DNA of 64,000 bases from JBHYDC01 sp051861205 (GCA_051861205.1 JBHYDC010000007.1:124001-188000); one strand, 5' to 3'; counted from the first letter of the stretch, positions 27,917 to 37,126 are shown. Program-made: numbers and translations. The notes: generated by a model not told the origin, from the sequence alone.

Positions 27917-29089
27917 TCAGCGAAGGGTGAGGTCGTCCACGCGGCCCGTCTTCGGCTTTAGGGGCTTACCAAGCACGACCAGATCATAGAGCGGCGTGCC
28001 CTCCCGAGGAGCCTCCACAACAGCCGGCGTGACAAGATCATCGTCCGGCCCCGCCTGCGGATCGCTCAGTGACATCACAAGACCGCCCTCGGCCCCTCGA
28101 GTCGGCAGCGCAGGATCCGCCGAACCGGTCGCCAGCCACGACCGAATGTCTTGCTCCACGTAAAAGCCGAGCTTGCGATTGCCGGATTTGGTGAAGCCGA
28201 TGCCGTCTTTCAGCCGGAGTTGCCGAACCTGCCCGGCAATGTCGGGGCCGGAGGCTGCATACCCACCAGTGTCGTCGGCGAATGCATTCCAGACGTCGAC
28301 GTACCGGGCTTGCCTGTCCGTCACGACCTGCCGGTAGATCTCGTCGAGATAGGCCATGTCGGTGGTAAGGTCGAAATCGGACATGGGCACGAGCCCTATC
28401 CAGGTTATCGGCACACCCATGCCGCGCGCGGCTCCAATAACAGCGCTCACGCGGGCCCGGTAGACGATTTCCCAGCTTTTGGTTCGAAAATCAGTCAGGG
28501 CGCCGTCCACGGGCATCGGGCGCCGGTCGTCCGTTCCTATCATCACGACCACCGCATCCGGTGGGCTCGGGCCCGCAAGCCGCGCGGCGATAGCCGACGA
28601 CCAGTTGACGGAGCTTTGCAGCGCGAGCCCAGACGGCGAGACCGCACCGTTTTCAATCCGCACTGTGGGTGTATCGGAAAGCGCAACGTTCAAACCGCGC
28701 GCCAACCCGTCGGCCAGCCTGTCGCCGATCACCCATACAACTTTGGCATCCGGGTTTTTCGGATTTGCGACGGCGGGCTTGGGTCCATTGGACGCTTTAG
28801 GCGCCGTGCCGGAGCCGGGTGACGTGCGCACGCCCGGAAGATTGTTAGGCGAAGGCGGTTCCGGCTCAGGATCGCCGAGACCGAAAAGTCGCTTGAAAAG
28901 GGGCTTTTCAAAGATCTGCGCGACCTCGATCGACCCGCCCGCCGCCCCAGTTTCAGGCCTTTCAGAAACCGCCAATGCGGCCCCCGAGCAAACCACGAGC
29001 GCGAGCAGGGATAGCCCCGCCGCCGCCATCCAGGGCAGGCGCGGGCCGCGGACGGGAAAACCAAGACGGCGGTTCGGCTTGGAAACCAT
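27917..29089 (-). CDS. DUF459 SGNH-family exported protein
   Basis: This 390-residue protein has a membrane anchor or signal segment (MAAAGLSLLALVVCSGAALA) and a proline-rich linker (about residues 75-110). The SGNH-hydrolase-like DUF459 domain follows, with VWVIGDRLADGLARGL as the block I region, VVVMIGTDDRR, and KDGIGFTKSGNRKLGFYVEQDI as the late block. The usual block I Ser of GDS is replaced (GDR), so esterase activity is uncertain. It could act on cell-wall or surface glycans. The ATG at 29089 is preceded by AAGGAAGG; a GTG at 29101 is the alternative. It follows the lytic transglycosylase gene within 50 bp, suggesting a cell-wall role. Confidence 0.8.
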   Translation of the reverse strand: MVSKPNRRLGFPVRGPRLPWMAAAGLSLLALVVCSGAALAVSERPETGAAGGSIEVAQIFEKPLFKRLFGLGDPEPEPPSPNNLPGVRTSPGSGTAPKASNGPKPAVANPKNPDAKVVWVIGDRLADGLARGLNVALSDTPTVRIENGAVSPSGLALQSSVNWSSAIAARLAGPSPPDAVVVMIGTDDRRPMPVDGALTDFRTKSWEIVYRARVSAVIGAARGMGVPITWIGLVPMSDFDLTTDMAYLDEIYRQVVTDRQARYVDVWNAFADDTGGYAASGPDIAGQVRQLRLKDGIGFTKSGNRKLGFYVEQDIRSWLATGSADPALPTRGAEGGLVMSLSDPQAGPDDDLVTPAVVEAPREGTPLYDLVVLGKPLKPKTGRVDDLTLR

Positions 29090-29137
29090 GCCTTCCTTCA
29101 CCCTTCGGACACCGCGTCACCCTAACACGGAAAGTCC

Positions 29138-30427
29138 TCATCGCCCGGACCGCAAAAGTGCGAGCACCTCTTGCGAGGGATTGCCGTCCACAGGCACGCC
29201 GATTGACGCCTGATAGGACCGGATCGCCGCAACCGTGGCCGATCCGAGCTTGCCATCAAGCCCGCCAACGTCATAGCCCCGGCCGATCAGCAGCGATTGC
29301 AATTCCCGCCTCTCGGCCTCTTGGAAAAGCGGCTGATAGGTACGCGGCCATTGCCCGAGGATCGGCCCACCGCCCGCAAGCCGATCTGCGAGGTGGCCGA
29401 CACCGAAGGCGTAGGCGTTGGCGTTGTTGTAGCGCTTGATCGCGTTGAAGTTCGGCAGCGTCAGGAATGCCGGTCCTGTCACGCCCACCGGCAGCATCAG
29501 CGTTGCCTTGTCATCCCCGCGAGGGAAACCCTGGCCGTTCGCGCGCGTGATGCCGAGCGCTTGCCAATCGCGGATTTCCATCGCCGTGTCCGCGCGCCGC
29601 GCGTCGAAGCCGGCTGGAAGCACCACTTCATAGCCCCAGGCTTCGCCCGGCCGCCAGCCGGATTTGCGGAGATAGTTGGCGGTCGATGCAAGGGCATCCG
29701 GGATCGACGTCCAAATATCGCGCCGCCCGTCCCCGTCGAAGTCCACGGCATAGGCCTGATAGGTCGTTGGAATAAACTGGGTGTGCCCCATCGCGCCTGC
29801 CCACGACCCGGTCATATGCCTTGCGTCGATGTCGCCGTGCTCCAGGATAGCCAACACCGCGAGCAGTTGCTTTCGGCCAAAGTCGGCTCGCCGCCCGCCG
29901 TTCCAAGCCAGCGTGGCAAGGGCCCGCACCACGTTTTTCACAACCTTCGGGTTGCCGAGAATTTCGCCGTAGGTGCTCTCCATGCCCCAAATCGCGACGA
30001 CCACTTGGCGCTGGACACCATAAGTCCGTTCGATCTGATCGAGCAGCGGCCGATATTGAACGAGCATCCGCTGGCCGGTGGCGATACGGGTGTCGCTCAC
30101 CGCGCTGTCGAGATACTCCCAGAGCGGCTTGACGAATTCGGCCTGCCGCGCGGCCCGGTCCAGCACGTCCTGATCCGGACCAACGCCCGCGAATGCCTGA
30201 TCGAAAGTCCGCCTTGAAACGCCGCGCGCCTCCGCAGCCGGCCAAAGATTTTCCACGTAGGCCGTGAACGACGCCGGGATCGGCCCGCTCGCCCGGGGCG
30301 GCTCGCCGGCAGTGCCCTGATCGAACGACGAAAAATCACCAAGCGATGCGCAGGCCGAAACGAGAAGCGTCAGCGCCATGGCAACCATGGCGCGGCGGAT
30401 CCTGGAGTTCGCGGTCATTAACATCAT
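29138..30427 (-). CDS. Lytic murein transglycosylase lipoprotein (MltB/SLT_2 family)
   Basis: This 429-residue protein has a signal peptide with a lipobox (LLVSACAS), so it should be anchored in the outer membrane. The SLT_2 catalytic domain spans about residues 45-345, with the catalytic Glu in AIWGMESTYGEILG and the conserved GAMGHTQFIPTTY and NFNAIKRYNNANAYA. A C-terminal PG_binding_1 domain (about 365-425) has GRGYDVGGLDGKLGSATVAAIRSYQ. It cleaves the glycan strands of peptidoglycan. An internal ATG at 30418 has the better ribosome-site spacing. It is the first gene of an operon with DUF459. Confidence 0.92.
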   Translation of the reverse strand: MMLMTANSRIRRAMVAMALTLLVSACASLGDFSSFDQGTAGEPPRASGPIPASFTAYVENLWPAAEARGVSRRTFDQAFAGVGPDQDVLDRAARQAEFVKPLWEYLDSAVSDTRIATGQRMLVQYRPLLDQIERTYGVQRQVVVAIWGMESTYGEILGNPKVVKNVVRALATLAWNGGRRADFGRKQLLAVLAILEHGDIDARHMTGSWAGAMGHTQFIPTTYQAYAVDFDGDGRRDIWTSIPDALASTANYLRKSGWRPGEAWGYEVVLPAGFDARRADTAMEIRDWQALGITRANGQGFPRGDDKATLMLPVGVTGPAFLTLPNFNAIKRYNNANAYAFGVGHLADRLAGGGPILGQWPRTYQPLFQEAERRELQSLLIGRGYDVGGLDGKLGSATVAAIRSYQASIGVPVDGNPSQEVLALLRSGR

Positions 30428-30615
30428 CTCGGCCCAAGCTGTTCCAAACGGCTAAACGCACCCTGCGCGAGCAACCCCGCGCGATGGATCGCAGACCTCC
30501 AAGAACCCGCACCAGAGTTAACGCCCTATGAACAAGACGGGTCACCAGATGGCTTAGCAGCGGCTCAATCTAAGACATCGGCTACGCGCCGGCCGTCCCA
30601 AACGCGCCATGCGCC

Positions 30616-32103
30616 CTATCGCCGCACGGTTACCGACGCCTCGACCGTCGTTTCCGTGTCGTCGTCGCCCGCGACCGAAGAATCGGTGATTTCGTGGGTC
30701 GCCGTCAGCCCGACTTCAAGCTCCGGGTTGAGCCGCCACGCCGCACCGCCACGGAATGCAGTCGTCGTCACTTCACGTTCGATGCCCTCATAGGTCTGCA
30801 CCGTGTAGCCCGCTTCGGCATTGACTGTGATGTTCGGTTGGAGTGCATAGGCGATGTTAGCCGTCCCCGCCCGCTTCAGCGACCCGCTTGCGCCAGCAAT
30901 CTGGCTCGGCTCGAAGCTGGTCGTTCCAATAAGGGTGACCGTCGTCAGCGGTGTGGGGGTCCAAATCAGATTGGCTTCGGTGATCACGCCCTTAAGGTCG
31001 GGAAGGCGCCCGTCGTCGAAGCGCTCGACGGCATAACCGAGCGCAATCTCACCGACGATCAGTCCGGTATCAGCCGAGATGCCAAGCTTGGCATCGCCGC
31101 CGACGCTCCGGCGCCGGTAACCGTTCGCATCCACCTCTGCATCCGGGATGCGCGTGAAAACCGAAACCTCGGAGAAGGGCTCCACCGCCGCGCCGCTGTC
31201 GAGCGTGGCGCGCAGCGAGGTCGACAGCACCGTATTGGTCCTGTCATCACCCTCTTCATACATCGTCCGGTCAGCCGCGCCGATCAGCCCGAGCCCGATC
31301 AGCCCCGCCGTGCGCTCATATCCTAGCGAACCCGACAGGGTTTGAATATCCTGTCCTGTTGAAGAGGTGCCCGGTTCGGCGCTGTCGTCATCTTCGCGCC
31401 GCAAGGTCCAGAAGCCTGAAATACCGACACGGTCGACCTCGGAAAGATCGAGCCGCGTATTCAAGATCACATCGGCCTGCGGCAACAGATCGTCGCTGCC
31501 ATCGATCGACCGGCGCATACCCCCCCGTATCGTAAGGTCGGCGCCATGCCGCTCCCAGTCGGACCTTAGAATGGCCTCGCCGTCGGTTCGAACATAGGTG
31601 CCAAGCGTGTCGTCGCTCGATTGCCCGAGTGTGGAGCGAAGCGCGACATCGGCGGTGAAGCTGCCGAACTGAAGGGCCTGTGGATCATACTCCGTGCGCT
31701 CCTCCACCTCACGGTTTTCGATGAGGGGGATTGGGCCGGTCTCCGGCAACTGCGGCAGGGACGACGGCAACACCGGCCGCGCCACCGATCGGAGCGGCGC
31801 TACCGCATTGGTAATCGGTTGAACCGCCGGCCTTGCGGGTGCGGGCGGCAGGCCGGTTCCAGCGAAATCGGCAGGGGCGGCCGTCGGCGCCGGCTCTTCC
31901 AGCGGATAGGGATCGGCGGCAATATCCTCCGCGTCCGTCGGCGCGGGAAGGCTGCGGTTCGATCCGGTGACGACGTCCTGCGACGGTCTGAGTGTTCCCG
32001 TCAGCAGCGGATCCGTACGCAATGCTTGCCCCGCCGCTCCGCCGGTGGCGAGCGCGTAAGCAACAAGAACGAGCGGCATCACGATGTAAGCGGGCAGGGC
32101 CAC
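30616..32103 (-). CDS. Outer-membrane beta-barrel protein (putative porin, BBP2-like)
   Basis: This 495-residue protein has a signal peptide (MPLVLVAYALATGGAAGQA) and a low-complexity Pro/Ala-rich region (about residues 45-130). A C-terminal domain of alternating beta strands follows, ending in an aromatic-poor but amphipathic strand (TETTVEASVTVRR). Repeated strands such as ADVALRSTLGQSS, ADLTIRGGMRR and GDAKLGISADTG fit the outer_membrane beta-barrel 2 family seen in alphaproteobacteria, some near surface polysaccharide genes. Function is not known. The GTG at 32103 was used; an ATG at 32079 is also possible. Confidence 0.75.
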   Translation of the reverse strand: MALPAYIVMPLVLVAYALATGGAAGQALRTDPLLTGTLRPSQDVVTGSNRSLPAPTDAEDIAADPYPLEEPAPTAAPADFAGTGLPPAPARPAVQPITNAVAPLRSVARPVLPSSLPQLPETGPIPLIENREVEERTEYDPQALQFGSFTADVALRSTLGQSSDDTLGTYVRTDGEAILRSDWERHGADLTIRGGMRRSIDGSDDLLPQADVILNTRLDLSEVDRVGISGFWTLRREDDDSAEPGTSSTGQDIQTLSGSLGYERTAGLIGLGLIGAADRTMYEEGDDRTNTVLSTSLRATLDSGAAVEPFSEVSVFTRIPDAEVDANGYRRRSVGGDAKLGISADTGLIVGEIALGYAVERFDDGRLPDLKGVITEANLIWTPTPLTTVTLIGTTSFEPSQIAGASGSLKRAGTANIAYALQPNITVNAEAGYTVQTYEGIEREVTTTAFRGGAAWRLNPELEVGLTATHEITDSSVAGDDDTETTVEASVTVRR

Positions 32104-32202
32104 GTCCGGGTCTCATAAGGAGCGCTCCAGGCGGGCAAAGACACGCGCCAGCCAAGGAGCAATCCTACCAAGACGTAAACAAACAGTGTTAAAGCTTAGT
32201 AA

Positions 32203-32661
32203 TCACACCGTCTCAGCTTCGACCTGAAGCCGCCCGTTCCGGTAGCCCGTGATCCGAACACGCGCGCCGGCCGGCAACTCCGGGCCCTCCACGCGCCACA
32301 ACGTGTCGTCAAGTTTGATGTGCCCGGTGCCGCTCGAAATAGCGGTATCGAGAATCGCGGCCCGTCCGACGAGCCGGTTGATGCGGTCGTTTGGAATGCC
32401 GTCCTCGGGAGCGGTCTTGCCGTTTCCGTAAAACCGGCGCCCCACGATCGCAGCCGCGACGGCGAGCACCAGGAAGAGAAGCACCTCGGTCTGCCAACTC
32501 ACGTCCTGCGTCAGTGCCACCGTGCCGACCACGAGCGCCGCAAGCGCGAACCAGATGAAAAAGGTGCCCGGCGCCACCACTTCCACGGCCGCGAGCAGGA
32601 TCCCGAGCACCCACCACGACCAAGGACCGAGATTGGTGACGATCGTCTCGATGATGCTCAT
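32203..32661 (-). CDS. NfeD-family membrane protein
   Basis: This 152-residue protein has two or three membrane helices (WSWWVLGILLAAVEVVAPGTF and VLLFLVLAVAAAIVG) and a C-terminal OB-fold NfeD domain (about residues 80-152: NRLVGRAAILDTAISSGTGHIKL, then VRITGYRNGRLQVE). It lies 13 bp behind the SPFH gene, the classical pairing in which NfeD supports membrane microdomain assembly by its SPFH partner. GAGGAG lies before the ATG. Confidence 0.9.
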   Translation of the reverse strand: MSIIETIVTNLGPWSWWVLGILLAAVEVVAPGTFFIWFALAALVVGTVALTQDVSWQTEVLLFLVLAVAAAIVGRRFYGNGKTAPEDGIPNDRINRLVGRAAILDTAISSGTGHIKLDDTLWRVEGPELPAGARVRITGYRNGRLQVEAETV

Positions 32662-32674
32662 GACGGGTCGCTCC

Positions 32675-33655
32675 TCAGCTACCGGACCCTGTAACCGGAA
32701 CCGTCGGCCGGCGGCGCGCAGGCGGCGTGCTTGCTTCATCGCCGAAGGTTGCCTTCGCCAGTTCAGCGATGCCCGCGAGCGAGCCGATCAGCGCCGTCGC
32801 CTCCATCGGCAGGATCAGCGTCTTCTGGTTGGGAGAGGTGGCGAATTGCGCGAGCGCCTGCGTGTATTTGTCGGCGATGAAGTAGTTCAGCGCCTGCACA
32901 TCGCCCTTGGAAACAGCCTCCGAAATCAGCGTGGTCGCCTTGGCTTCCGCTTCCGCCAGCCGCTCGCGCGCTTCGGCGTCGCGGTAGGCTGCGTCGCGGC
33001 GGCCTTCCGCCTGCAACACTTGGCTCTGCTTTTCGCCCTCGGCTTTCAGGATCTGCGCCTGCCGCAGACCCTCCGCCTCCAGAATCGCGGCGCGCTTATC
33101 ACGCTCGGCCTTCATCTGCCGCGCCATGGATTCCACGAGGTCGGCCGGCGGATTGATGTCCTTAATTTCCACGCGCGTGATCTTCACGCCCCACGCCTCG
33201 GTCGCCGCATCCACGACATGCAGGAGGCGCGTGTTGATCTCGTCGCGGTTGGACAGAAGGTTGTCGAGATCCATCGAGCCCATCACTGTGCGGATGTTGG
33301 TCATCGTGATGTTGAGGATCGCGTTCTGGAGGCCGGTGATCTCATAGGCCGCCCGCGCCGCGTCGAGAACCTGATAGAAGGCCACGCCGTCGACCGTGCA
33401 GGTTGCGTTATCGCGGGTGATGATTTCCTGGCTTGGAACATCCAGAACCTGTTCCATCATGTTCAGCTTCGCGCCGATCCGATCGATGAACGGCAGGATG
33501 ATGTTGAGGCCGGGATAGAGCGAGCGGGTGTAGCGGCCAAACCGCTCCACCGTCCAGTTGGACCCCTGCGGCACTTGCTTCACGCCCGCGAACAGGACAA
33601 GCACGACGAACACGACCAGCGCAATCAGCACGTAATCCGCACCACCGAACGCCAT
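32675..33655 (-). CDS. qmcA: SPFH/stomatin-like protein, QmcA type
   Basis: This 326-residue protein has one N-terminal membrane helix (VLIALVVFVVLVLFAGV) and an SPFH domain (about residues 20-190: VPQGSNWTVERFGRYTRSLYPGL, then LNMMEQVLDVPSQEIITRDNA). A coiled-coil region follows with the repeats ILEAEGLRQAQILKAEGEKQSQ. The sequence is close to E. coli QmcA along its whole length, a membrane-microdomain scaffold linked to FtsH. The ATG at 33655 follows a GGGGG stretch; an in-frame ATG at 33667 is possible. It is cotranscribed with the nfeD-like gene. Confidence 0.9.
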   Translation of the reverse strand: MAFGGADYVLIALVVFVVLVLFAGVKQVPQGSNWTVERFGRYTRSLYPGLNIILPFIDRIGAKLNMMEQVLDVPSQEIITRDNATCTVDGVAFYQVLDAARAAYEITGLQNAILNITMTNIRTVMGSMDLDNLLSNRDEINTRLLHVVDAATEAWGVKITRVEIKDINPPADLVESMARQMKAERDKRAAILEAEGLRQAQILKAEGEKQSQVLQAEGRRDAAYRDAEARERLAEAEAKATTLISEAVSKGDVQALNYFIADKYTQALAQFATSPNQKTLILPMEATALIGSLAGIAELAKATFGDEASTPPARRRPTVPVTGSGS

Positions 33656-33773
33656 GACATCCCCCATGAAATCTGATCCCCATAACATGTAGGCAATGCA
33701 GGGAAAGCGCGCAATCGAGCTGAGATATCTGCCGATCAACCGCGCGCTTCAAACCCGTCCCAGGTGCGGCCTT

Positions 33774-34304
33774 TCACGCGGCCAGCACGGCTGCGTCCAC
33801 CGGCAACCGTTCGCCGGCGGGCCGGATCACGCCGGCGGCGCCTGTCAAGGCACCGGACTTCAACTCCAGCGCGAGTAACCGGTGGCGCTCGAACGGGCCG
33901 GGCATGGCAAGCCCGCCGGTCGAGGCGGCCGAAAATCCGAACCGCTCGTAATAGGCGGGGTCACCGACCAGCAGGATGGCACCATGGCCACGCTCCGCTG
34001 CCCGCGCGGTAGCAATCCGCATCAGCGCGGCACCGATGCCGGCCCCCCGCTGATCGTCCGCCACGGCGAGCGGTCCAAGGAGAAGCGCCTTAGCGCCAAG
34101 CCGCCAAGCCGTCACATGCCAAAGCCGGACGGTTCCAACGAGCAGCGACCCATCGACCGCAACCAGCGAGAGCCCGTCCGCAGGCATACGGCCGTCGCGG
34201 ATACGCTGAGACGACTTCAAAAACCGCGCCGGGCCGAACGCCCGGTCGAGCAGCATTTCGCGCGCCGGCACATGGCCAGCCTCTTCATCAAGATAGGTGA
34301 TCAT
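33774..34304 (-). CDS. GNAT-family N-acetyltransferase (YhbS-like)
   Basis: This 176-residue protein has the acetyl-CoA-binding motif A of GNAT enzymes (LGPLAVADDQRGAGIGAALMRIA) and motif B-like ILLVGDPAYYERFGF, the latter typical of the YhbS subgroup. The acceptor is unknown. The ATG at 34304 follows GGGAGGGGAC with good spacing. Confidence 0.85.
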   Translation of the reverse strand: MITYLDEEAGHVPAREMLLDRAFGPARFLKSSQRIRDGRMPADGLSLVAVDGSLLVGTVRLWHVTAWRLGAKALLLGPLAVADDQRGAGIGAALMRIATARAAERGHGAILLVGDPAYYERFGFSAASTGGLAMPGPFERHRLLALELKSGALTGAAGVIRPAGERLPVDAAVLAA

Positions 34305-34352
34305 AGCGAATGTCCCCCTCCCGGCGCGTGGCCAGGGCAAGGAAAACCAGAG

Positions 34353-34375
34353 GACCGGCCATTTAGCGGCCGGCG
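34353..34375 (-). terminator. Probable terminator after ornithine decarboxylase
   Basis: CCGGCC and GGCCGG form a six-pair stem around a seven-base loop in the gap behind the ODC stop. The T-rich stretch that follows on the minus strand is interrupted, so confidence is moderate. Confidence 0.5.
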
Positions 34376-34406
34376 TTCGCTCGGAAAATCGGGATCGATC
34401 CGACGC

Positions 34407-35537
34407 TTAGATCACGTAAGACTGAAGCGGCGAAAACCCGTTGAACGCCACCGCCGAATAGGTGGTGGTATAGGCTCCCGTTCCCTCGATCAGCACTTCG
34501 TCGCCGATCTCCAGCGTCAGCGGCAGCGCATAGGGCGTCTTCTCGTAGAGCACATCGGCCGAATCGCAGGTCGGGCCCGCGAGCACGCAAGGGCTCGTCT
34601 CCGCCCCGTCGCGCGGCGTGCGGATCGGATAGCGGATCGCCTCGTCCATCGTCTCGGCGAGACCGCCGAACTTGCCGATGTCGAGATAGACCCAGCGCAG
34701 CGTATCGTCGGTGTTCTTCTTGGAGATGAGCACCACTTCCGCCTTGATCAGCCCCGCGCCGCCCACCATGCCGCGACCCGGCTCGATGATCGTCTCGGGG
34801 ATATCATTGCCGAAATGCCGCCGCACCGCGTCGTCGATCGAGCGGCCATAGGCCTCGGTCGCCGGCACGTCCTTGAGGTAGCGCGTCGGGAACCCGCCGC
34901 CGAGGTTTACCATGCGAAGTTGAATGCCCTCTTCGGACAGCGTCCGGAAAATCCCAGCGGCCGAGGCAAGCGCCCCGTCCCAGGCTTCCGTATTGCCCTG
35001 CTGCGATCCCACATGGAACGAGATGCCATAGGCCGTCAGCCCCAGCGCATGGGCATGCTTCAGCACGCCCGCCGCCATCTCCGGCTCACAGCCGAACTTG
35101 CGCGACAGCGGCCATTCGGCCCCTGCCCCGTCGCACAGGATGCGGCAGAACACGCGGGCGCCCGGCGCCTGACGGGCGATCTTCTCCACCTCCGCCTCGC
35201 AGTCCACCGCGAAAAGGTGAATGCCGAGTGCAGCGGCGCGCGCCACGTCGCGCTCCTTCTTGATCGTGTTGCCGAAGGAAATCCGGTCCGGCGTCGCGCC
35301 TGCCGTCAGCGCCATCTCGATCTCGGGGATCGAAGCGCAGTCGAAGCACGAGCCGAGATCAGCCAGCAGCGACAGGATTTCCGGCGCCGGGTTCGCCTTC
35401 ACGGCATAGAAGATCCGCGTGTCGGGCAGCACATGGCGGAAGGCGAGGAAGTTCTCGCGGACAACGTCCAGGTCCACCACGAGGCAGGGGCCTTCGGGAC
35501 GTCGGGTCGCGAGGAAATCGAGGATGCGAGCGGTCAT
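34407..35537 (-). CDS. odc: Ornithine/lysine decarboxylase (fold type III PLP)
   Basis: This 376-residue enzyme makes putrescine from ornithine. The PLP-binding lysine is in FYAVKANP, the phosphate-binding loop includes NLGGGFP and EPGRGMVGGAG, and the substrate-binding cysteine and aspartate are in GPTCDSADVL. It is the eukaryote-like ODC type usual in Hyphomicrobiales, some of which also act on lysine. AAGGG lies about ten bases before the ATG. A leader of more than 500 bases precedes it and contains a small ORF and an intrinsic terminator, which implies attenuation. Homospermidine synthase at 49939 would use its product. Confidence 0.93.
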   Translation of the reverse strand: MTARILDFLATRRPEGPCLVVDLDVVRENFLAFRHVLPDTRIFYAVKANPAPEILSLLADLGSCFDCASIPEIEMALTAGATPDRISFGNTIKKERDVARAAALGIHLFAVDCEAEVEKIARQAPGARVFCRILCDGAGAEWPLSRKFGCEPEMAAGVLKHAHALGLTAYGISFHVGSQQGNTEAWDGALASAAGIFRTLSEEGIQLRMVNLGGGFPTRYLKDVPATEAYGRSIDDAVRRHFGNDIPETIIEPGRGMVGGAGLIKAEVVLISKKNTDDTLRWVYLDIGKFGGLAETMDEAIRYPIRTPRDGAETSPCVLAGPTCDSADVLYEKTPYALPLTLEIGDEVLIEGTGAYTTTYSAVAFNGFSPLQSYVI

Positions 35538-35680
35538 CGGGATCTGCCCTTCATGCGTCCAATCGGTTACGACAAGCGGATGAGTCGCCGCGCCAGAAAG
35601 CCGTTGTGGAGACGGCCGTCAGCGATAGAGACACCCGCGGCCGCGCCCTTAACGGGAACGGCGCGTTGGTTCAAAGCCAT

Positions 35681-35719
35681 AAAAACAGACTGAAACGCCG
35701 AAGCGTCGTCCGGTTTCAG
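35681..35719 (-). terminator. Intrinsic terminator inside the odc leader (attenuator)
   Basis: On the minus strand CTGAA pairs with TTCAG around an inner ACGC-TTCG-GCGT hairpin, and TTTTT follows four bases later. It lies 114 bases past the stop of the leader ORF and 144 bases before odc, where termination would block odc expression. Confidence 0.7.
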
Positions 35720-35832
35720 GGTCTAGAGCCTTTGATTGGATCGGGCATGCCGGTCCGCACGTCGGGCAAGGAAGTAGTCGCCTCTTTAGTGACCCCGGCG
35801 GTTGGAGCGCCGGAAGAGACCAAAAAAGCCCT

Positions 35833-36060
35833 CTACGTCGTTGCTTTAAGTCGCGTCCGCCGCTTGAGAAGCGGCTTAGACCCGGTTCTAACTCCGGTCA
35901 CCGGCTTGCCCTCGACGGAACCGCTGTCAGCGGCCCTATCGATGCCGGCACGCAACCACAGGCACGTGCGAAATTGGGCGAGACGGCATGTACGCTTGCC
36001 GGCCCCTGTACGCAAGTGGAAATCCATATGTGCCGACATTATTTGCCCGGCCACATCCAT
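35833..36060 (-). CDS. Putative leader peptide ORF of the odc gene
   Basis: This 75-residue frame starts at an ATG eight bases after AAGG and ends within the structured leader. Its C-terminus SKPLLKRRTRLKATT is strongly basic and is encoded by the CCGCTT/AAGCGG hairpin segment. In gammaproteobacteria an upstream peptide (SpeFL) senses ornithine and controls the ODC gene speF by ribosome stalling. A similar role here is inference; shorter starts at internal ATGs near 36039 and 36027 are possible. Confidence 0.45.
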   Translation of the reverse strand: MDVAGQIMSAHMDFHLRTGAGKRTCRLAQFRTCLWLRAGIDRAADSGSVEGKPVTGVRTGSKPLLKRRTRLKATT

Positions 36061-36214
36061 GATGAAACCTTGAGCACGCGCGCCACCTGGACCAGCCCTG
36101 CTTCGCACACCGAAGCGTGAGTAGCGGGCCGATTGCCCTTGCTCCCCACTGTCAATAAAACCGGATGATCAGCGCAGCTTGCGATACGGCCCGACGCATC
36201 CTGGAGACCACGGC

Positions 36215-37126
36215 TTGGACACCCTCACCCGCATGCGGACCTTAGTCGAAGTCGTTGAGGTCGGCGGATTTTCCGCCGCCGCCCGCAAGCTCGGCCGGTC
36301 GAAGGCCCTAATCTCCAAATATGTCAAGGAACTTGAGGACGAGCTCGGTGCGCGCCTCATGAACCGCACCACGCGCCGCCTGTCGCTCACCGAACTCGGC
36401 CAAGCCTATTACCGCGACGCCGTCGAAATCCTCCAGCGCGTCGACGACTTGCAAGACCGGGTCCGCGATCGCCACGGCGAACCCAACGGCCTCCTCCGGA
36501 TCACCGCACCCCGCACGGCGGGAGACACCACGGTCGGCCAAGCCATCATCGATTTTGCCGTCGCGCACCCCGCAATCAAGCTCGACCTGCGCCTGGACGA
36601 CCGTTTTGTCGACCTCGTCGACGAAGGCTTCGACTGCGCTGTTCGTATCACCGAGATGCAGGATTCCAGCCTGATCGCGCGCAAGCTGTCCGACTATCGA
36701 TTCGTGATCGCGGTCCGGCCCGATATTGCCGCCGTCCACGGCCGTCCCGTCCATCCGAACGACTTGGCGGATCTGCCCTGTGTCATCGATTCGAACCTCA
36801 AGAGCCGTTTCACATGGCGTTTCCGCGTCAATGGCGAGCGCCACTCGATCCAGGTTTCAGGCCGGGTCGAGGTGAATTCACCTACCACCGTGCGCCTCGC
36901 CGTTCTTGCCGGCCTTGGCTATGGCTCGGTGCCTTACGTCACCGTGGCCGACGATATCGCCGCCGGCCGCGTTGAAATCGTCCTGCCGGAATACGAACTC
37001 GGCCAAGCCGCCATCCACATCGTCTACCCTCACCGCCGGCATCTCTCGGCCAAGATCCGCGCCTTCGTCGACTTCATGGTCGAGTGGTTCGACAAGAACG
37101 GCGCCAACTGCCGCGCAGGACTATAG
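36215..37126 (+). CDS. LysR-family transcriptional regulator
   Basis: This 303-residue protein has an N-terminal winged helix-turn-helix (GGFSAAARKLGRSKALISKYVKELE, about residues 17-41) and a C-terminal substrate-binding domain of the CrgA/YhjC-like subgroup (LRITAPRTAGDTTVGQAI, later FDCAVRI). The TTG start at 36215 is favoured by GGAG eight bases upstream and by the conserved subgroup opening MDTLTRM; an ATG at 36233 would remove the first six residues. It is divergent from the odc leader, so it might regulate odc, but its effector is unknown. Confidence 0.88.
   Translation: MDTLTRMRTLVEVVEVGGFSAAARKLGRSKALISKYVKELEDELGARLMNRTTRRLSLTELGQAYYRDAVEILQRVDDLQDRVRDRHGEPNGLLRITAPRTAGDTTVGQAIIDFAVAHPAIKLDLRLDDRFVDLVDEGFDCAVRITEMQDSSLIARKLSDYRFVIAVRPDIAAVHGRPVHPNDLADLPCVIDSNLKSRFTWRFRVNGERHSIQVSGRVEVNSPTTVRLAVLAGLGYGSVPYVTVADDIAAGRVEIVLPEYELGQAAIHIVYPHRRHLSAKIRAFVDFMVEWFDKNGANCRAGL

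Larger units (their letters stand above)
35538..36060 (-). ncRNA. speF-type leader RNA of the ornithine decarboxylase gene
   Basis: The minus strand upstream of odc is densely structured. Hairpins CCGCT/AGCGG, CCGG/CCGG and CCGCTT/AAGCGG (about 35945-35860) are followed by CCGGCG/CGCCGG (about 35812-35794) and then a terminator hairpin at 35719-35681. Alphaproteobacterial ODC genes are known to carry the speF motif in this place, described from comparative genomics. I assign this region to it by position and structure. The limits are set by the small ORF start and the odc start and are approximate. Confidence 0.65.

Noticed and set aside
33882..35693. Open frame of about 600 codons on the plus strand opposite the GNAT and odc genes
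   Set aside because: Arg/His-rich composition and full overlap with two well-supported genes mark it as an antisense artefact.
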